Part shown: piece by piece, positions 18,451 to 27,450 of the stretch
How positions within the stretch are numbered: the stretch's first letter is position 1
How the letters are laid out: each line of letters starts with the position of its first letter
Origin: Emcibacteraceae bacterium
GTDB lineage: Bacteria; Pseudomonadota; Alphaproteobacteria; Sphingomonadales; Emcibacteraceae
Direction of reading: 5' to 3'
NCBI GenBank assembly: GCA_021774795.1
Contig: JAJFIR010000044.1
Location: 50,560 to 114,559, forward strand
DNA: 64,000 nucleotides
Notes under the pieces: generated by a model
What the model was told of the DNA's origin: nothing
Seen by the model: only the letters and a program-made list of their open reading frames with translations
The model's database searches: none
Position numbers and translations under genes: made by a program

Positions 18451-19425
18451 TTGGTTATATCCATAAATATGTCCATAAAAAGGCTCATTTGCGTAAGTGC
18501 TTTAGTGATATTTCCGATTTGTTTCCTAGGCATATATCTTATCAACTTCGTATATATAGGTCACGGTGTAAGGGATAATATTCCAAATTTTGATTTATTT
18601 TTGTCACTAGCCATTTTGTTGGGGCTTGAGCAAATATTTGTTTATAAAAATGCTGTATCTCAAAAATCTGTGGTATTTAGGGACATAGCGTCGACGCTCG
18701 TCAACGCGTTATTCACCGGGAATGTAATGCGTATGGTTTTCGTGCCATTCGTATTATTCTTTCCAAGCCTATTGTTTGGCCGTCCGGTATTTTTTGCATT
18801 ACCAACCGATTTAGGTCCTTTCTGGTTACAGTTAATCCTGGTTTTATTCTTTTATGGTTTTATTCGTTACTACATTCATCGCCTTCAACACATCATACCC
18901 TTCCTATGGGAACTTCACTCCTATCATCATGGTATAACAGACCTTAGAGCGTCCAATACGCTCGTTTCCCATCCGCTAGATTACTCGCTTCGAAATATCT
19001 TACCGGCACTAATTCTTGGTATAGTCGGGTTTGATCCAGAGGCCGTCTTCATCAGTGCCAGTTTACTTGGCACTGCAAGCATTTTTTCTCATTGCGGTGC
19101 GAATGTCAGCAGTGGCTGGTTAAGTTATATTTTCGTTACACCCGAATTACACCGTTGGCATCACGCAAAAGTGGTTCCAGATGGCCATAAATATTCGGTA
19201 AACTACGGTGTAGGATTTATTCTCTGGGACCGGATTCTTGGCACTTATTATTTCCCAAAAAAAGACGGCGTGCCTATTCAACCACAACCGCTTGGCCATC
19301 CGGATGGAAGAACAGATGAAAAAAATTACTTAAAACTTCTTTTTCTTACCCGATACTGGCCAAAACGGCTCAAATTAAAGCACCGTAAAATTTTTCGGTT
19401 AGAGAAAACCTCACACGAGGGATAG
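18451..19425 (+). CDS. Sterol desaturase / fatty acid hydroxylase superfamily protein
   Basis: 324 residues if the TTG at 18451 is used, 318 from ATG 18469. The GAAGAGGAG at 18441-18449 is unusually close to the TTG, so the start is uncertain. Four or five membrane segments are present. The diiron His boxes are clear: HRLQH (near 138), HSYHH (near 154) and, distally, HRWHH (about 234). Such enzymes hydroxylate or desaturate membrane lipids using O2. The substrate (carotenoid, hopanoid or fatty acid) is unknown. It ends one base before the convergent oxidoreductase. Confidence 0.88.
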   Translation: MVISINMSIKRLICVSALVIFPICFLGIYLINFVYIGHGVRDNIPNFDLFLSLAILLGLEQIFVYKNAVSQKSVVFRDIASTLVNALFTGNVMRMVFVPFVLFFPSLLFGRPVFFALPTDLGPFWLQLILVLFFYGFIRYYIHRLQHIIPFLWELHSYHHGITDLRASNTLVSHPLDYSLRNILPALILGIVGFDPEAVFISASLLGTASIFSHCGANVSSGWLSYIFVTPELHRWHHAKVVPDGHKYSVNYGVGFILWDRILGTYYFPKKDGVPIQPQPLGHPDGRTDEKNYLKLLFLTRYWPKRLKLKHRKIFRLEKTSHEG

Positions 19426-19426
19426 A

Positions 19427-20443
19427 TTAGCCCCAGCCCTCAATTACATATTTGCCTATAGCGCGGCCTTCTTCGATCGTTGCGTGGATTTTGCGCATGT
19501 TTTCTGCATTAATCGGACCTACCACTTCCGTCACAGTAGTAATTAAATCACCATTATCTATGAGTGCCGCTGTTTCAGAAAGAAGTTTTCCAACTTCACC
19601 CATGTCATCGGTCTCGTGCATCGAACGCACAAACATAAATTCAAATGAAAACCTTGCCGATTTTGGTTTTAATAAATCAAGATTGCTATCTTCGAAGAAA
19701 TCAACAATTGTACAAATATCGCCTTGTGGCTTAATTACATCAGTAATCGTTTTCCAGTATCCCGCAATATTTGTTAGACACAGAACATAATCCACATTAG
19801 CGTGACCAATGGCTTCAAGCTGCGCGGGAATATTTTCGTAATGGTTGATAACATGATCTGCACCCCGTGCCTTACACCAGTCAGAAGATTCAGGGCGGGA
19901 AGCCGTTGCAATGACATTTAGCTGGCTTAATTTTTTTGCAAGTTGAATAGCGATCGAGCCAACACCTCCGGCCCCACCAATCATTAAAATCGTTTTTCCA
20001 GCATCTGTTCCTGTCTTTGAAATACCCAACCGTTCAAATAAAGCTTCCCAGGCTGTTATCGTCGTAAGTGGTAACGCCGCGCTTTCAGCAAACCCAAGCG
20101 AAGTTGGTTTTTTCGCCGCTATGCGCTCATCGACGAGCTGATATTCACTGTTAGAACCCGGTTTAGTGATGCAACCCGCATAATATATTTCATCACCAAC
20201 CCTGAACCCGGTAACATCGTCACCAACAGCCGTCACCACACCTGATGCATCCCAGCCAAGAATACGAAGTGTTTCATCCGGATGGGGTCGTTTTCGCACC
20301 TTTGTATCAACGGGGTTAACGGAAACAGCTTTGACATTGACCAGTAAATTACGGGCAGTAGCGACCTGTCTATCTATTTCAACATCCAAAAATGCTTCTG
20401 CTTCATTAACGGTAAGGGCTTTATATGATCCAACGGCTTTCAT
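19427..20443 (-). CDS. Zinc-type alcohol dehydrogenase-like / NADPH:quinone oxidoreductase (MDR)
   Basis: 338 residues, full length for the quinone-oxidoreductase branch of medium-chain dehydrogenases. The GroES-like half has VNVKAVSVNPVDTKVRKR and GWDASGVV. The Rossmann motif MIGGAGGVGSIAIQLAK (~152-168) binds NADPH. The Cys/His residues of the catalytic zinc are not all present, in keeping with a ZADH-like oxidoreductase. It probably reduces quinones or enones. Convergent with the sterol-desaturase-like gene. Confidence 0.92.
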   Translation of the reverse strand: MKAVGSYKALTVNEAEAFLDVEIDRQVATARNLLVNVKAVSVNPVDTKVRKRPHPDETLRILGWDASGVVTAVGDDVTGFRVGDEIYYAGCITKPGSNSEYQLVDERIAAKKPTSLGFAESAALPLTTITAWEALFERLGISKTGTDAGKTILMIGGAGGVGSIAIQLAKKLSQLNVIATASRPESSDWCKARGADHVINHYENIPAQLEAIGHANVDYVLCLTNIAGYWKTITDVIKPQGDICTIVDFFEDSNLDLLKPKSARFSFEFMFVRSMHETDDMGEVGKLLSETAALIDNGDLITTVTEVVGPINAENMRKIHATIEEGRAIGKYVIEGWG

Positions 20444-20634
20444 TATTTATCCTAATTATTTATAAGTTTGTTTGCTGCCTCATTTATATACATATTTTAA
20501 GCTAATTTATTAGTGTTTTTTTATAAACTTAGGCCCGATTTTTGTAAAAACCAATTTCGACTAGACAAAAGATTACAGAAAATACAAACTAAAATAAGTT
20601 AATATACTATCGAAACTTACATCGGAGTTGAAAA

Positions 20635-21495
20635 ATGATCGATATTTTTCGAAAAATATTAAAAAAAAATAAAAGCACCGACGTGGGTGAAAATCTTCGT
20701 TATTATACCCGGATCAGTGATCTGATTGTATCGGCAGGTCTGTTTTCGATGATCTTTTCAGTGAAACTCAATGTCACAGATTATTTCGGTAGTGCTAACC
20801 TCTCAGAAATAACCGACCCTTCATTCCTTACTAATCTGCTTAATTTTCTTAACTCACAGTGGCTACTTTTAACGTTCGCACTTTTCGTCTTTATTTGGTA
20901 CTTACTTTATAAAATCGCTGTTAAAAATGAAACTGAAATCCTTGTAAGATTATATTCACAATTTAACCCGCCGCAAGGATGGGAGGAGTTACTTGGCCAA
21001 AAATGGGTGCCGGTTTTGTCGGTGGGCATTACTCTCGCTTTCCTTGCTATGGCATGGTTTATTGACGATATCATGAAGTTCTGTTTAATCATGTTACTGC
21101 TGAATCTAATGGATGTGAGAGGAAATAATCTAATGCGGCAAAATTTGACCTTGCATTTCGAAAATAAGAAACATATCCCTCTGGACAGTGACTTACATAA
21201 GGCTTTTATTATGCGGCGCAGAGAAGTGGCAAAAGAATATTGGATATGGAAGCCTCAGATTGAGCGCATAACAATTATGATTATTTTTACTTTAGTGGCA
21301 TTTACATTAGCCTCCTCCGAGCTTACATTTGGCTTCAAAGTGTGGCCTTGGGTACCTTACCTGATTATTATATTTACCATTATCGGCAACGAATATACCA
21401 TGGGTATTTGGCGAAGCCAAAGAGATCAAGAACTAGACCTTATAGAAGAAAATCAAAACAAACATGAACAGTCACTAATGAATGAAATAAAGTGA
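20635..21495 (+). CDS. Hypothetical polytopic membrane protein
   Basis: 286 residues, no family recognised. Hydrophobic segments are near residues 30-47, 72-93, 125-155 (long, perhaps two helices), 212-231 and 234-250. A basic N-terminus (FRKILKKNKS) and an acidic, Gln-rich C-terminus (RDQELDLIEENQNKHEQ) suggest cytoplasmic ends. GGAG lies eight bases before the ATG. It precedes the M24 peptidase by 41 bases and may be co-transcribed with it. Nothing indicates function. Confidence 0.75.
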   Translation: MIDIFRKILKKNKSTDVGENLRYYTRISDLIVSAGLFSMIFSVKLNVTDYFGSANLSEITDPSFLTNLLNFLNSQWLLLTFALFVFIWYLLYKIAVKNETEILVRLYSQFNPPQGWEELLGQKWVPVLSVGITLAFLAMAWFIDDIMKFCLIMLLLNLMDVRGNNLMRQNLTLHFENKKHIPLDSDLHKAFIMRRREVAKEYWIWKPQIERITIMIIFTLVAFTLASSELTFGFKVWPWVPYLIIIFTIIGNEYTMGIWRSQRDQELDLIEENQNKHEQSLMNEIK

Positions 21496-21536
21496 GTGGA
21501 AGTGTAAAAAATGAATGAAATAGGAAACACAACAGT

Positions 21537-22898
21537 ATGAAAAAAACGCTCATTGTCTTACTTGGGTTTTTAACAGCGATAACAAATACAAACGCTCAGG
21601 AGATCACAATTGAAGAATTACAACTGGATGACCGCATTCTGCCACTTCGTGAACGGGCAAAAGTTGAAGATGATCTGTTGAAAGACCGACTGGATACATT
21701 AGTGCCAATGTTAATGCGCCGTGAGGGCATTGATGCATGGGTCATTATTTCCCGCGAATATAACGAAGACCCCGTTCTTAAAACTATGCTACCCGCAACA
21801 TGGCTCAGCGCACGGCGGCGCACCGTTCTTATTTTTCTGGACCACGGAGAAGCAAATGGTGGCGTAGAACGCATGGCCGCAGCTCGATATGGCGTCAGTG
21901 ATATTTTTAAAGGCAGCTGGGCCCCCGAAGAAGAGCCGGACCAATGGCGTTATATAGCGCAAATAATGAATGAATTTGATCCAAAAAACATCGCACTAAA
22001 TTACTCGGATGATTGGGCGCATGCTGATGGCCTTACATATTCCGAACAACGCGATTTCATCGCAAATATCCCTGACCGGCTGCGCACGCGCATTGTATCC
22101 GGTGAAAGATTATCCGTTGGCTGGCTTGAAACACGGACGCCAAAAGAAATGGAAATATATGAAGATGTCATGGAAATTGCTCACGGCATTATCGCCGAGG
22201 GCTTTTCTGGAAAAGTGGTTACACCGGGTGTAACCACAACTGATGATCTTGTTTGGTGGTTTAGACAACGTATTAATGACCTTGGTCTGGATACCTGGTT
22301 CCATACCAGCATAACCCCCGAAAGATCAGACCGCTCAAAAGCTGATATTGAGGCCAATGGTCTTGATCCTAATATACTTTATAAAGGCGATCACGTTCAT
22401 ATCGATTTTGGTATTTCATACTTAAGCCTACAAACGGATACACAGCAGAATGCTTATATCCTGAGGGACGGTGAAACTGACGTTCCGGAAGAACTTAAAA
22501 TTGCACTCAGGGGCGGTAATGCCCTTCAGGACATGCTCACGGGCAATTTTCAAGTAGGCCGTACCGGAAACGATATTTTAAAGCGCACCCGCGATCAGGC
22601 AATTGCAAATGGCATTGGACCCGTTATTTATACTCATCCTATCGGCCTGCATGGCCACGCGGCGGGAACGACAATCGGTATGTGGGACAAACAGGAAGGC
22701 GTGCCGGGAAGCGGCGACTATCCCATGCACGCTAATACCGCCTATTCAATTGAACTCACAGCAAATGTCGATGTACCGGACACATGGAGCGTAGAGCCTA
22801 TGAAAATGATGCTGGAGCAAGATGGCTTCTATGATGGTACGACATTCCGTTATATCGCAGGTCGGCAGACCGAATATCACATCATCGACCCTGAATGA
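21537..22898 (+). CDS. Exported M24-family metallopeptidase (Xaa-Pro aminopeptidase-like)
   Basis: 453 residues with a signal peptide (1-20, ending TNTNAQ). The pita-bread metalloprotease domain occupies roughly 210-453. Metal ligands are seen as D290 in HVHIDFG, a second Asp in QTDTQQN, His in HPIGLHGH, Glu in YSIEL and a final Glu in GRQTEYH. It should hydrolyse X-Pro peptide bonds or related substrates in the periplasm. First of three closely spaced genes with a serine hydrolase and a DUF454 protein, suggesting shared peptide or cell-wall processing. Confidence 0.9.
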   Translation: MKKTLIVLLGFLTAITNTNAQEITIEELQLDDRILPLRERAKVEDDLLKDRLDTLVPMLMRREGIDAWVIISREYNEDPVLKTMLPATWLSARRRTVLIFLDHGEANGGVERMAAARYGVSDIFKGSWAPEEEPDQWRYIAQIMNEFDPKNIALNYSDDWAHADGLTYSEQRDFIANIPDRLRTRIVSGERLSVGWLETRTPKEMEIYEDVMEIAHGIIAEGFSGKVVTPGVTTTDDLVWWFRQRINDLGLDTWFHTSITPERSDRSKADIEANGLDPNILYKGDHVHIDFGISYLSLQTDTQQNAYILRDGETDVPEELKIALRGGNALQDMLTGNFQVGRTGNDILKRTRDQAIANGIGPVIYTHPIGLHGHAAGTTIGMWDKQEGVPGSGDYPMHANTAYSIELTANVDVPDTWSVEPMKMMLEQDGFYDGTTFRYIAGRQTEYHIIDPE

Positions 22899-22905
22899 GT
22901 GCATT

Positions 22906-24435
22906 GTGAACATCTGTAAGACATTTATATTTATATGCTTAGTTTTTCCCACAAGTTTAAGTCATTCCAAGGATATATCCAGCCGCCAAATTGACAGGAT
23001 CGTCGAAGATGTAATGAATATTTTTTCTGTCCCCGGAGCAGCAGTTGGGGTGATTAATGAAGGAAAAATCATTCATGCAAAAGGTTATGGCCATCTCACG
23101 ATTACTGATGCTGCAACTGTAAATACACAAACTTATTTTGGTATCGCATCAAACAGCAAAGGTTTTACAGCGACCGCCCTCGCCCTGCTTGTCGCCGACG
23201 GTAAAATAACCTGGGATGATAAAGTAAAGGATCACTTGGAACATTTCCAGATGTCAGACCCGTGGCTCACGGATCATTTTACCATCCGCGATTTATTATC
23301 CCATAGTACCGGCCTGCCACTTGGGTCCGGTGATTTGATGTGGTGGCCCGACAGCAACTATTCAGCCGATGAGATCATTAAGAACATGCGCTATTTAAAG
23401 CCAAACCGCGAATTTAGGACCACATATGAATATAATAATGTGCCGTTTATCGTCGCAGGTGCCATTATTCCTGCGGTAACGGGAAAAACTTACGAACAAT
23501 TTCTTGCCGAACGTATTTTCAAGCCGCTTAATATGGCCCGCTGTACGGCAAATACTCCGATGATGGCAAATGATAACAATATTGCTGAGCCTCATGCCGT
23601 TCTTAATAAAGACCTTACCCAAATAAAAAGATATCTTGCAATTGATCAAGTTGCTGGCTCTGTGGCTGCCGCAGGCATCCAGTGCAGCATTGATGACCTT
23701 CTTAAATGGGAAATGATGCACATTAATCATGGAAAAGGACTGTTGCCAAAAAATATTCATGATCAGCTATGGCAAATAAATACGCCGATAAACGTTACCG
23801 AAAATAATGTTCAAAACGGCATTAATTTTCGCGGATATGGCCTTGGTTATAATATAAGCGATTATTTCGGATCACGCGTAATTTCCCACGGTGGTGCCTT
23901 GATCGGAATGTATTCCTATCTTTCGATGATCCCTGAACTGGGCGTTGCTATTGCGATTACCACTAATCAGCAATCGGCTGCTGCCTATGCGGCTATCAAT
24001 AATCAAATTCGCGACCACATTATGGATATTACGGGCGGCCCAACCGCTGAGCAAATATTTGATGCCGGTGAAACATCACGGAAAAAAGAAGCCAGACGGT
24101 TAAGGAATTTGCGCGGTGACGGCACATCGGCGAAAGAAAATGTCTCTTATACAGGTACTTATAATGATCCCTGGTGGCATGACGTCACAATTAGTGAATT
24201 AGATGGGGACTTATATTTTATTTCACAAAGATCACCAAGTTTGCGTGGTAATCTGGTACATTTTGAAGGCGACAGATTTATTGTCCGTTGGGATGACAGA
24301 ACCCACGAAGCCGATGCTTTCATTCTATTTAGCGCAAATGACAGCGGCAAAATAAACGGCTTTACTATGGAAGCTATTTCACCGAGAACTGATTTCAGTT
24401 ATGACTTCCATCACGTGAATATGGTCAAAAAATAG
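22906..24435 (+). CDS. Exported serine hydrolase (class C beta-lactamase / DD-peptidase fold)
   Basis: 509 residues from GTG at 22906, eight bases after the M24 stop. This start gives a clean signal peptide (NICKTFIFICLVFPTSLSHS), whereas the longer reading frame upstream overlaps the peptidase. Active-site motifs: S82-x-x-K85 (IASNSKGF), Y176-N-N178 (EYNNVPF) and H328-G-G330 (ISHGGALIG). Residues ~410-509 form a lipocalin-like C-terminal domain. The family includes esterases, D-aminopeptidases and beta-lactamases, and the substrate cannot be told. Confidence 0.9.
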   Translation: MNICKTFIFICLVFPTSLSHSKDISSRQIDRIVEDVMNIFSVPGAAVGVINEGKIIHAKGYGHLTITDAATVNTQTYFGIASNSKGFTATALALLVADGKITWDDKVKDHLEHFQMSDPWLTDHFTIRDLLSHSTGLPLGSGDLMWWPDSNYSADEIIKNMRYLKPNREFRTTYEYNNVPFIVAGAIIPAVTGKTYEQFLAERIFKPLNMARCTANTPMMANDNNIAEPHAVLNKDLTQIKRYLAIDQVAGSVAAAGIQCSIDDLLKWEMMHINHGKGLLPKNIHDQLWQINTPINVTENNVQNGINFRGYGLGYNISDYFGSRVISHGGALIGMYSYLSMIPELGVAIAITTNQQSAAAYAAINNQIRDHIMDITGGPTAEQIFDAGETSRKKEARRLRNLRGDGTSAKENVSYTGTYNDPWWHDVTISELDGDLYFISQRSPSLRGNLVHFEGDRFIVRWDDRTHEADAFILFSANDSGKINGFTMEAISPRTDFSYDFHHVNMVKK

Positions 24436-24443
24436 GAATTCAA

Positions 24444-24908
24444 TTGGAAAATAATACAAAAAGATACCTTTTTCTTAGTTTTGGGTGGTTGATGTTTACC
24501 ATCGGTTTTATTGGTACCTTTTTGCCGGTTTTACCAACAACTCCATTTATGCTACTGGCACTATGGGGATTTTCCCGGGGATCGGAAACATTACATGATT
24601 GGCTCTATAATCACCCAAAATTCGGAGATACTCTCCGCGATTGGGACAAATATCGGATTATCCCAATGAAAGCGAAGATAACCGCGGTTTCAATGATGTC
24701 ATTAAGCGCGGTTTATCTTATATTTTTTTCAACCATTCCCAATCTGGTATTAATACTCTCACTTGGGATAATGTTATATGGTGCCGTGTTCATTCTATCT
24801 AAGCCCAGTCGCCCGAAACCCAAGAAAACTCTTAACATTGATACCGAAACCGGTGCAGATGCCAACAGTGATACCGAACCCGACAATGAGGATCACTTAC
24901 CTTTATAA
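24444..24908 (+). CDS. DUF454 / YbaN-family inner-membrane protein
   Basis: 154 residues from a TTG start at 24444 with AGGAATTCAA upstream, eight bases after the serine hydrolase. Family hallmarks include GTFLPVLPTTPFMLLALWGFSRGSETLHDWLYNH. Two or three membrane helices fill residues 8-45 and 75-115, then an acidic tail rich in Asp, Glu and Thr (DTETGADANSDTEPDNEDH). DUF454 proteins have no firm role. The 16-base overlap with the convergent regulator is real, since both reading frames are well supported. Confidence 0.88.
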   Translation: MENNTKRYLFLSFGWLMFTIGFIGTFLPVLPTTPFMLLALWGFSRGSETLHDWLYNHPKFGDTLRDWDKYRIIPMKAKITAVSMMSLSAVYLIFFSTIPNLVLILSLGIMLYGAVFILSKPSRPKPKKTLNIDTETGADANSDTEPDNEDHLPL

Positions 24909-25837
24909 ACCATAAAATAGTCAGCTCTTTCAAAAGGTGTATCAAACCTTGGTACTTCTACAAATCCCATTTTTTTATAAAGAGTGATCGCAGGCACTAA
25001 TATACTATTGGTTTCCAGAAATAGTTTTTTTCCGGCACGGGCTTTGTAGCGCTCAATTACCTTTTTGATCAAAGACTTAGCGATACCGTGTCCGTGCGCA
25101 CTTGGCAACACACCCATTTTACTAAGCTCAAAATTACCGGGGCTATCATATTTAAGGGCAATGGCACCCACAGGCTTACCATTTAATAGTCCCATATATA
25201 TCTCGCCTCCTTGCGCCAGAATATTTTCTTCCGGCGCCAGTAAGCTAACGATATCTTCTTCTTCCATTTTAAAGTATTTATCAATCCAGTATTGATTGAT
25301 ACGCCGCCAGTCATCACTATATTTCATGTGATAAGAGATTATCTCCACTTTTGAGCAAGTTGAGACTTCACCTTTACAACCTTGATAACGCTGGGTGAAT
25401 GATTTTCGTTTAAGCGCAGTTTCAAAATCACCAAAAGCATCTAAAATATTGGTATTGCTTTCTCTTAAAACAGTATTCATCGCTCTTCTTGCCGTTTGCC
25501 AAATTGGTTTTAACTTTTCAATTAATCTTTTTCCCTTTCGCGTTAGGGTGACAATTTTACTTCGGGCATCATCAGCCTTCTTAAGGGAGAGCAAATCTTT
25601 TGCGGCAAGTTTCTTAACCGTCTGGCTAACCGCTGAATGCGACAATCCTGATAATTTTTGGATCTCCGCGATGGCGAGAGAGCCTTTTTTCATCAAGCTA
25701 TAAAGAATAGGGAATTCTCTTACACTTAAATCCACTTGTTCAGATTTATATATTTTGTCCATTTCTGTGGACAATGTTTCATAGTTTCTGCGGCATCTGG
25801 TCCCAATACCAATTTCCATAAATAACTCATCTGTCAT
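24893..25837 (-). CDS. MarR-type regulator fused to a GNAT acetyltransferase
   Basis: 314 residues. The first ~145 are a MarR winged helix (IAEIQKLSGLSHSAVSQTVKKLAAKDLL, with the DDARSKIVTLTRKGK wing). The last ~150 are a GNAT domain with the acetyl-CoA binding segment GVLPSAHGHGIAKSLIKKVIERYK. The fusion is a known bacterial architecture. The acetyltransferase half may modify the regulator's ligand or itself. The dyad at 25851-25880 upstream is a likely autoregulatory operator. Confidence 0.92.
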   Translation of the reverse strand: MTDELFMEIGIGTRCRRNYETLSTEMDKIYKSEQVDLSVREFPILYSLMKKGSLAIAEIQKLSGLSHSAVSQTVKKLAAKDLLSLKKADDARSKIVTLTRKGKRLIEKLKPIWQTARRAMNTVLRESNTNILDAFGDFETALKRKSFTQRYQGCKGEVSTCSKVEIISYHMKYSDDWRRINQYWIDKYFKMEEEDIVSLLAPEENILAQGGEIYMGLLNGKPVGAIALKYDSPGNFELSKMGVLPSAHGHGIAKSLIKKVIERYKARAGKKLFLETNSILVPAITLYKKMGFVEVPRFDTPFERADYFMVYKGK

Positions 25838-25850
25838 AGTTTTTCACACT

Positions 25851-25880
25851 TATATTACTAATTATATAACTAGTAATATA
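25851..25880. promoter_or_regulatory. Probable MarR-GNAT operator dyad
   Basis: TATATTACTA (25851-25860) and TAGTAATATA (25871-25880) are exact inverted repeats, with ten bases between, 14 bases before the regulator's start codon. A dyad at this place is typical of MarR autoregulation. Confidence 0.6.
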
Positions 25881-25932
25881 ATAATATATAACTCATTTCA
25901 AGATTTATTTTTTAGGAAAATTGAATCTTAAC

Positions 25933-26556
25933 TCAGCTATTTGGCCCCCAACCATCTAGCCATATATTTAACGGCATGACGTCAGGTTTAACACCGTTGG
26001 CACGAAACCAACTATCGATGGCGTAGCTATCACCATTATCCTTTTGGATAAGCGTCGCAGTATTATGAAGCATTTTAAAATCAATACCGCCACCCCGCAG
26101 AGCAATCCGACCGATATTGTGATATTTAATAAATCCGGCATCATTTAAAAGTTCCAGATAAGTTGTCGTATTGATGCTCTCATCAATGCAATCCAGTTGC
26201 CCTTTTGGCATCAGGGTAAATAACCACGATTTCCCGATGTCATCCTCAGTTCCGGTTTTCGGTCCCACAACTTTTTCCATCAATGCAATAGCTTGAGGCA
26301 ATAATTCGCGTTCCGCTTCTGCTGAATCCGGCATTTTATCGAAACTGGAAATGATAGACTGCCATTCATCCGGCTCAAAAGATACCTGCTGTACTTTCTG
26401 ACAGCCATAAGAAGAACAATGGCTGAATAAGGCGATTTCCGCTTTCGGTGCATTAACGGATGCCTTGACCTTTTCCGCCGTGGTGTGTCCACACGCGCTT
26501 ATCAAAAGACAAGATACGAAAATGATCAAGCATTCTCTTAAGTTATGCATATGCAT
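25933..26556 (-). CDS. Hypothetical lipoprotein
   Basis: 207 residues with a signal peptide and lipobox I-S-A-C (C22). The mature part contains two Cys in HCSSYGCQK and one in QLDCIDES. Near the C-terminus YAIDSWFRANGVKPDVMPLNIWLDGW is reminiscent of transglutaminase-like or PDZ-linked families but is not enough for a call. Eleven bases after the preceding small exported protein gene, so probably in its transcript. Function unknown. Confidence 0.75.
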   Translation of the reverse strand: MHMHNLRECLIIFVSCLLISACGHTTAEKVKASVNAPKAEIALFSHCSSYGCQKVQQVSFEPDEWQSIISSFDKMPDSAEAERELLPQAIALMEKVVGPKTGTEDDIGKSWLFTLMPKGQLDCIDESINTTTYLELLNDAGFIKYHNIGRIALRGGGIDFKMLHNTATLIQKDNGDSYAIDSWFRANGVKPDVMPLNIWLDGWGPNS

Positions 26557-26567
26557 TAGTTACTTTA

Positions 26568-27086
26568 TTAACTACTGCTGCTAGTGTTGGTGTCGTTATC
26601 ATCGCCGTCAACTAAGAAATAAATACCAACACCGATGGCTATTGCGCCCAGTATTAAAATTATATTTCCGTTTCCATTTGCAAAACCATTGCCGTTTCCG
26701 TTACCGAAAATGTAATTTCTATCCTGATTATCAACAAATTCAAATTGAGCAACTTTAAAATTCAACATACCTGCTCTATTATGCTTGCTCTCCAGCAGAT
26801 TTATTTGCCGTACATTCGCATATTGGAACGGATCCGATTGGCTATAGCGTTGGCCGTAAGAAAGCTTAAAACCATAATAACTTGGTTTTGGTTTTTTGTC
26901 TTTTGCACCAAATGGAACGCTGAACCCGAATTGCGCTGTCAAACCACGCGATTGAAGCTTACTATAAGAATTATTGAATTTCATATTATCAAACGCATTG
27001 AAATGCCGGTTCTCTGCATATGAAATTGACGTTTGTAACCAGACAAATGTCCCGGCTACAATAAGTGTAACGATTTTTCTCAACAT
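26568..27086 (-). CDS. Hypothetical exported protein with Gly-Asn repeat and C-terminal membrane helix
   Basis: 172 residues. The signal peptide ends near SYAEN (residues 1-24). The middle has SRGLTAQFGFSVPFG and KLSYGQRYS, resembling strands of small outer-membrane proteins. Then FGNGNGNGFANGNGN is a short GN repeat, followed by a hydrophobic helix IILILGAIAIGVGIYFLV and the acidic tail DGDDNDTNTSSSS. No family recognised. The GN tract with its trailing helix is unusual and may be a membrane anchor. First in a pair with the lipoprotein. Confidence 0.7.
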   Translation of the reverse strand: MLRKIVTLIVAGTFVWLQTSISYAENRHFNAFDNMKFNNSYSKLQSRGLTAQFGFSVPFGAKDKKPKPSYYGFKLSYGQRYSQSDPFQYANVRQINLLESKHNRAGMLNFKVAQFEFVDNQDRNYIFGNGNGNGFANGNGNIILILGAIAIGVGIYFLVDGDDNDTNTSSSS

Positions 27087-27450
27087 AATTATTCCCTATT
27101 ATTTGATTTACAAAATAATTCGAAGCCCTCATAGGGAAAGTACTAATTTACTATGCTAATTACTAATATATTTAAGATATGTTTGGTCCTTCCCTCAAAG
27201 GACGGTAAGATTACTGTAACAGAAAATGAAATATATTCAACCTGACAAGACCTTTTTACTCAACACAAGTTAAACAAATATTTCCAGTCTTATTTTAAAG
27301 GACAAGATTTGTTTAATTTGAGGTTACGTCATCAAAAAATACAACTATAATCAAAGGATAATACGATATCGGTAGAATTACACTTTGCAAACTTCCAACT
27401 TAATAACTATATAAGTTCTGATATACTATAAATTGATCGGAAATGAATAA
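27087..27450. other. AT-rich intergenic region with two inverted repeats
   Basis: 364 bases without a gene, between divergent transcription units. GTCCTT / AAGGAC (27186-27191, 27198-27203) form a small hairpin with a six-base loop. TTAAACAAAT / ATTTGTTTAA (27270-27279, 27307-27316) are exact ten-base arms around 27 bases. Either could be operator or RNA structure. I see no coding potential or known RNA. Confidence 0.45.

Noticed and set aside
22822..22905. Extended N-terminus of the serine hydrolase overlapping the M24 gene
   Set aside because: The overlap is out of frame with no signal peptide at its start. The GTG at 22906 gives a proper signal peptide.
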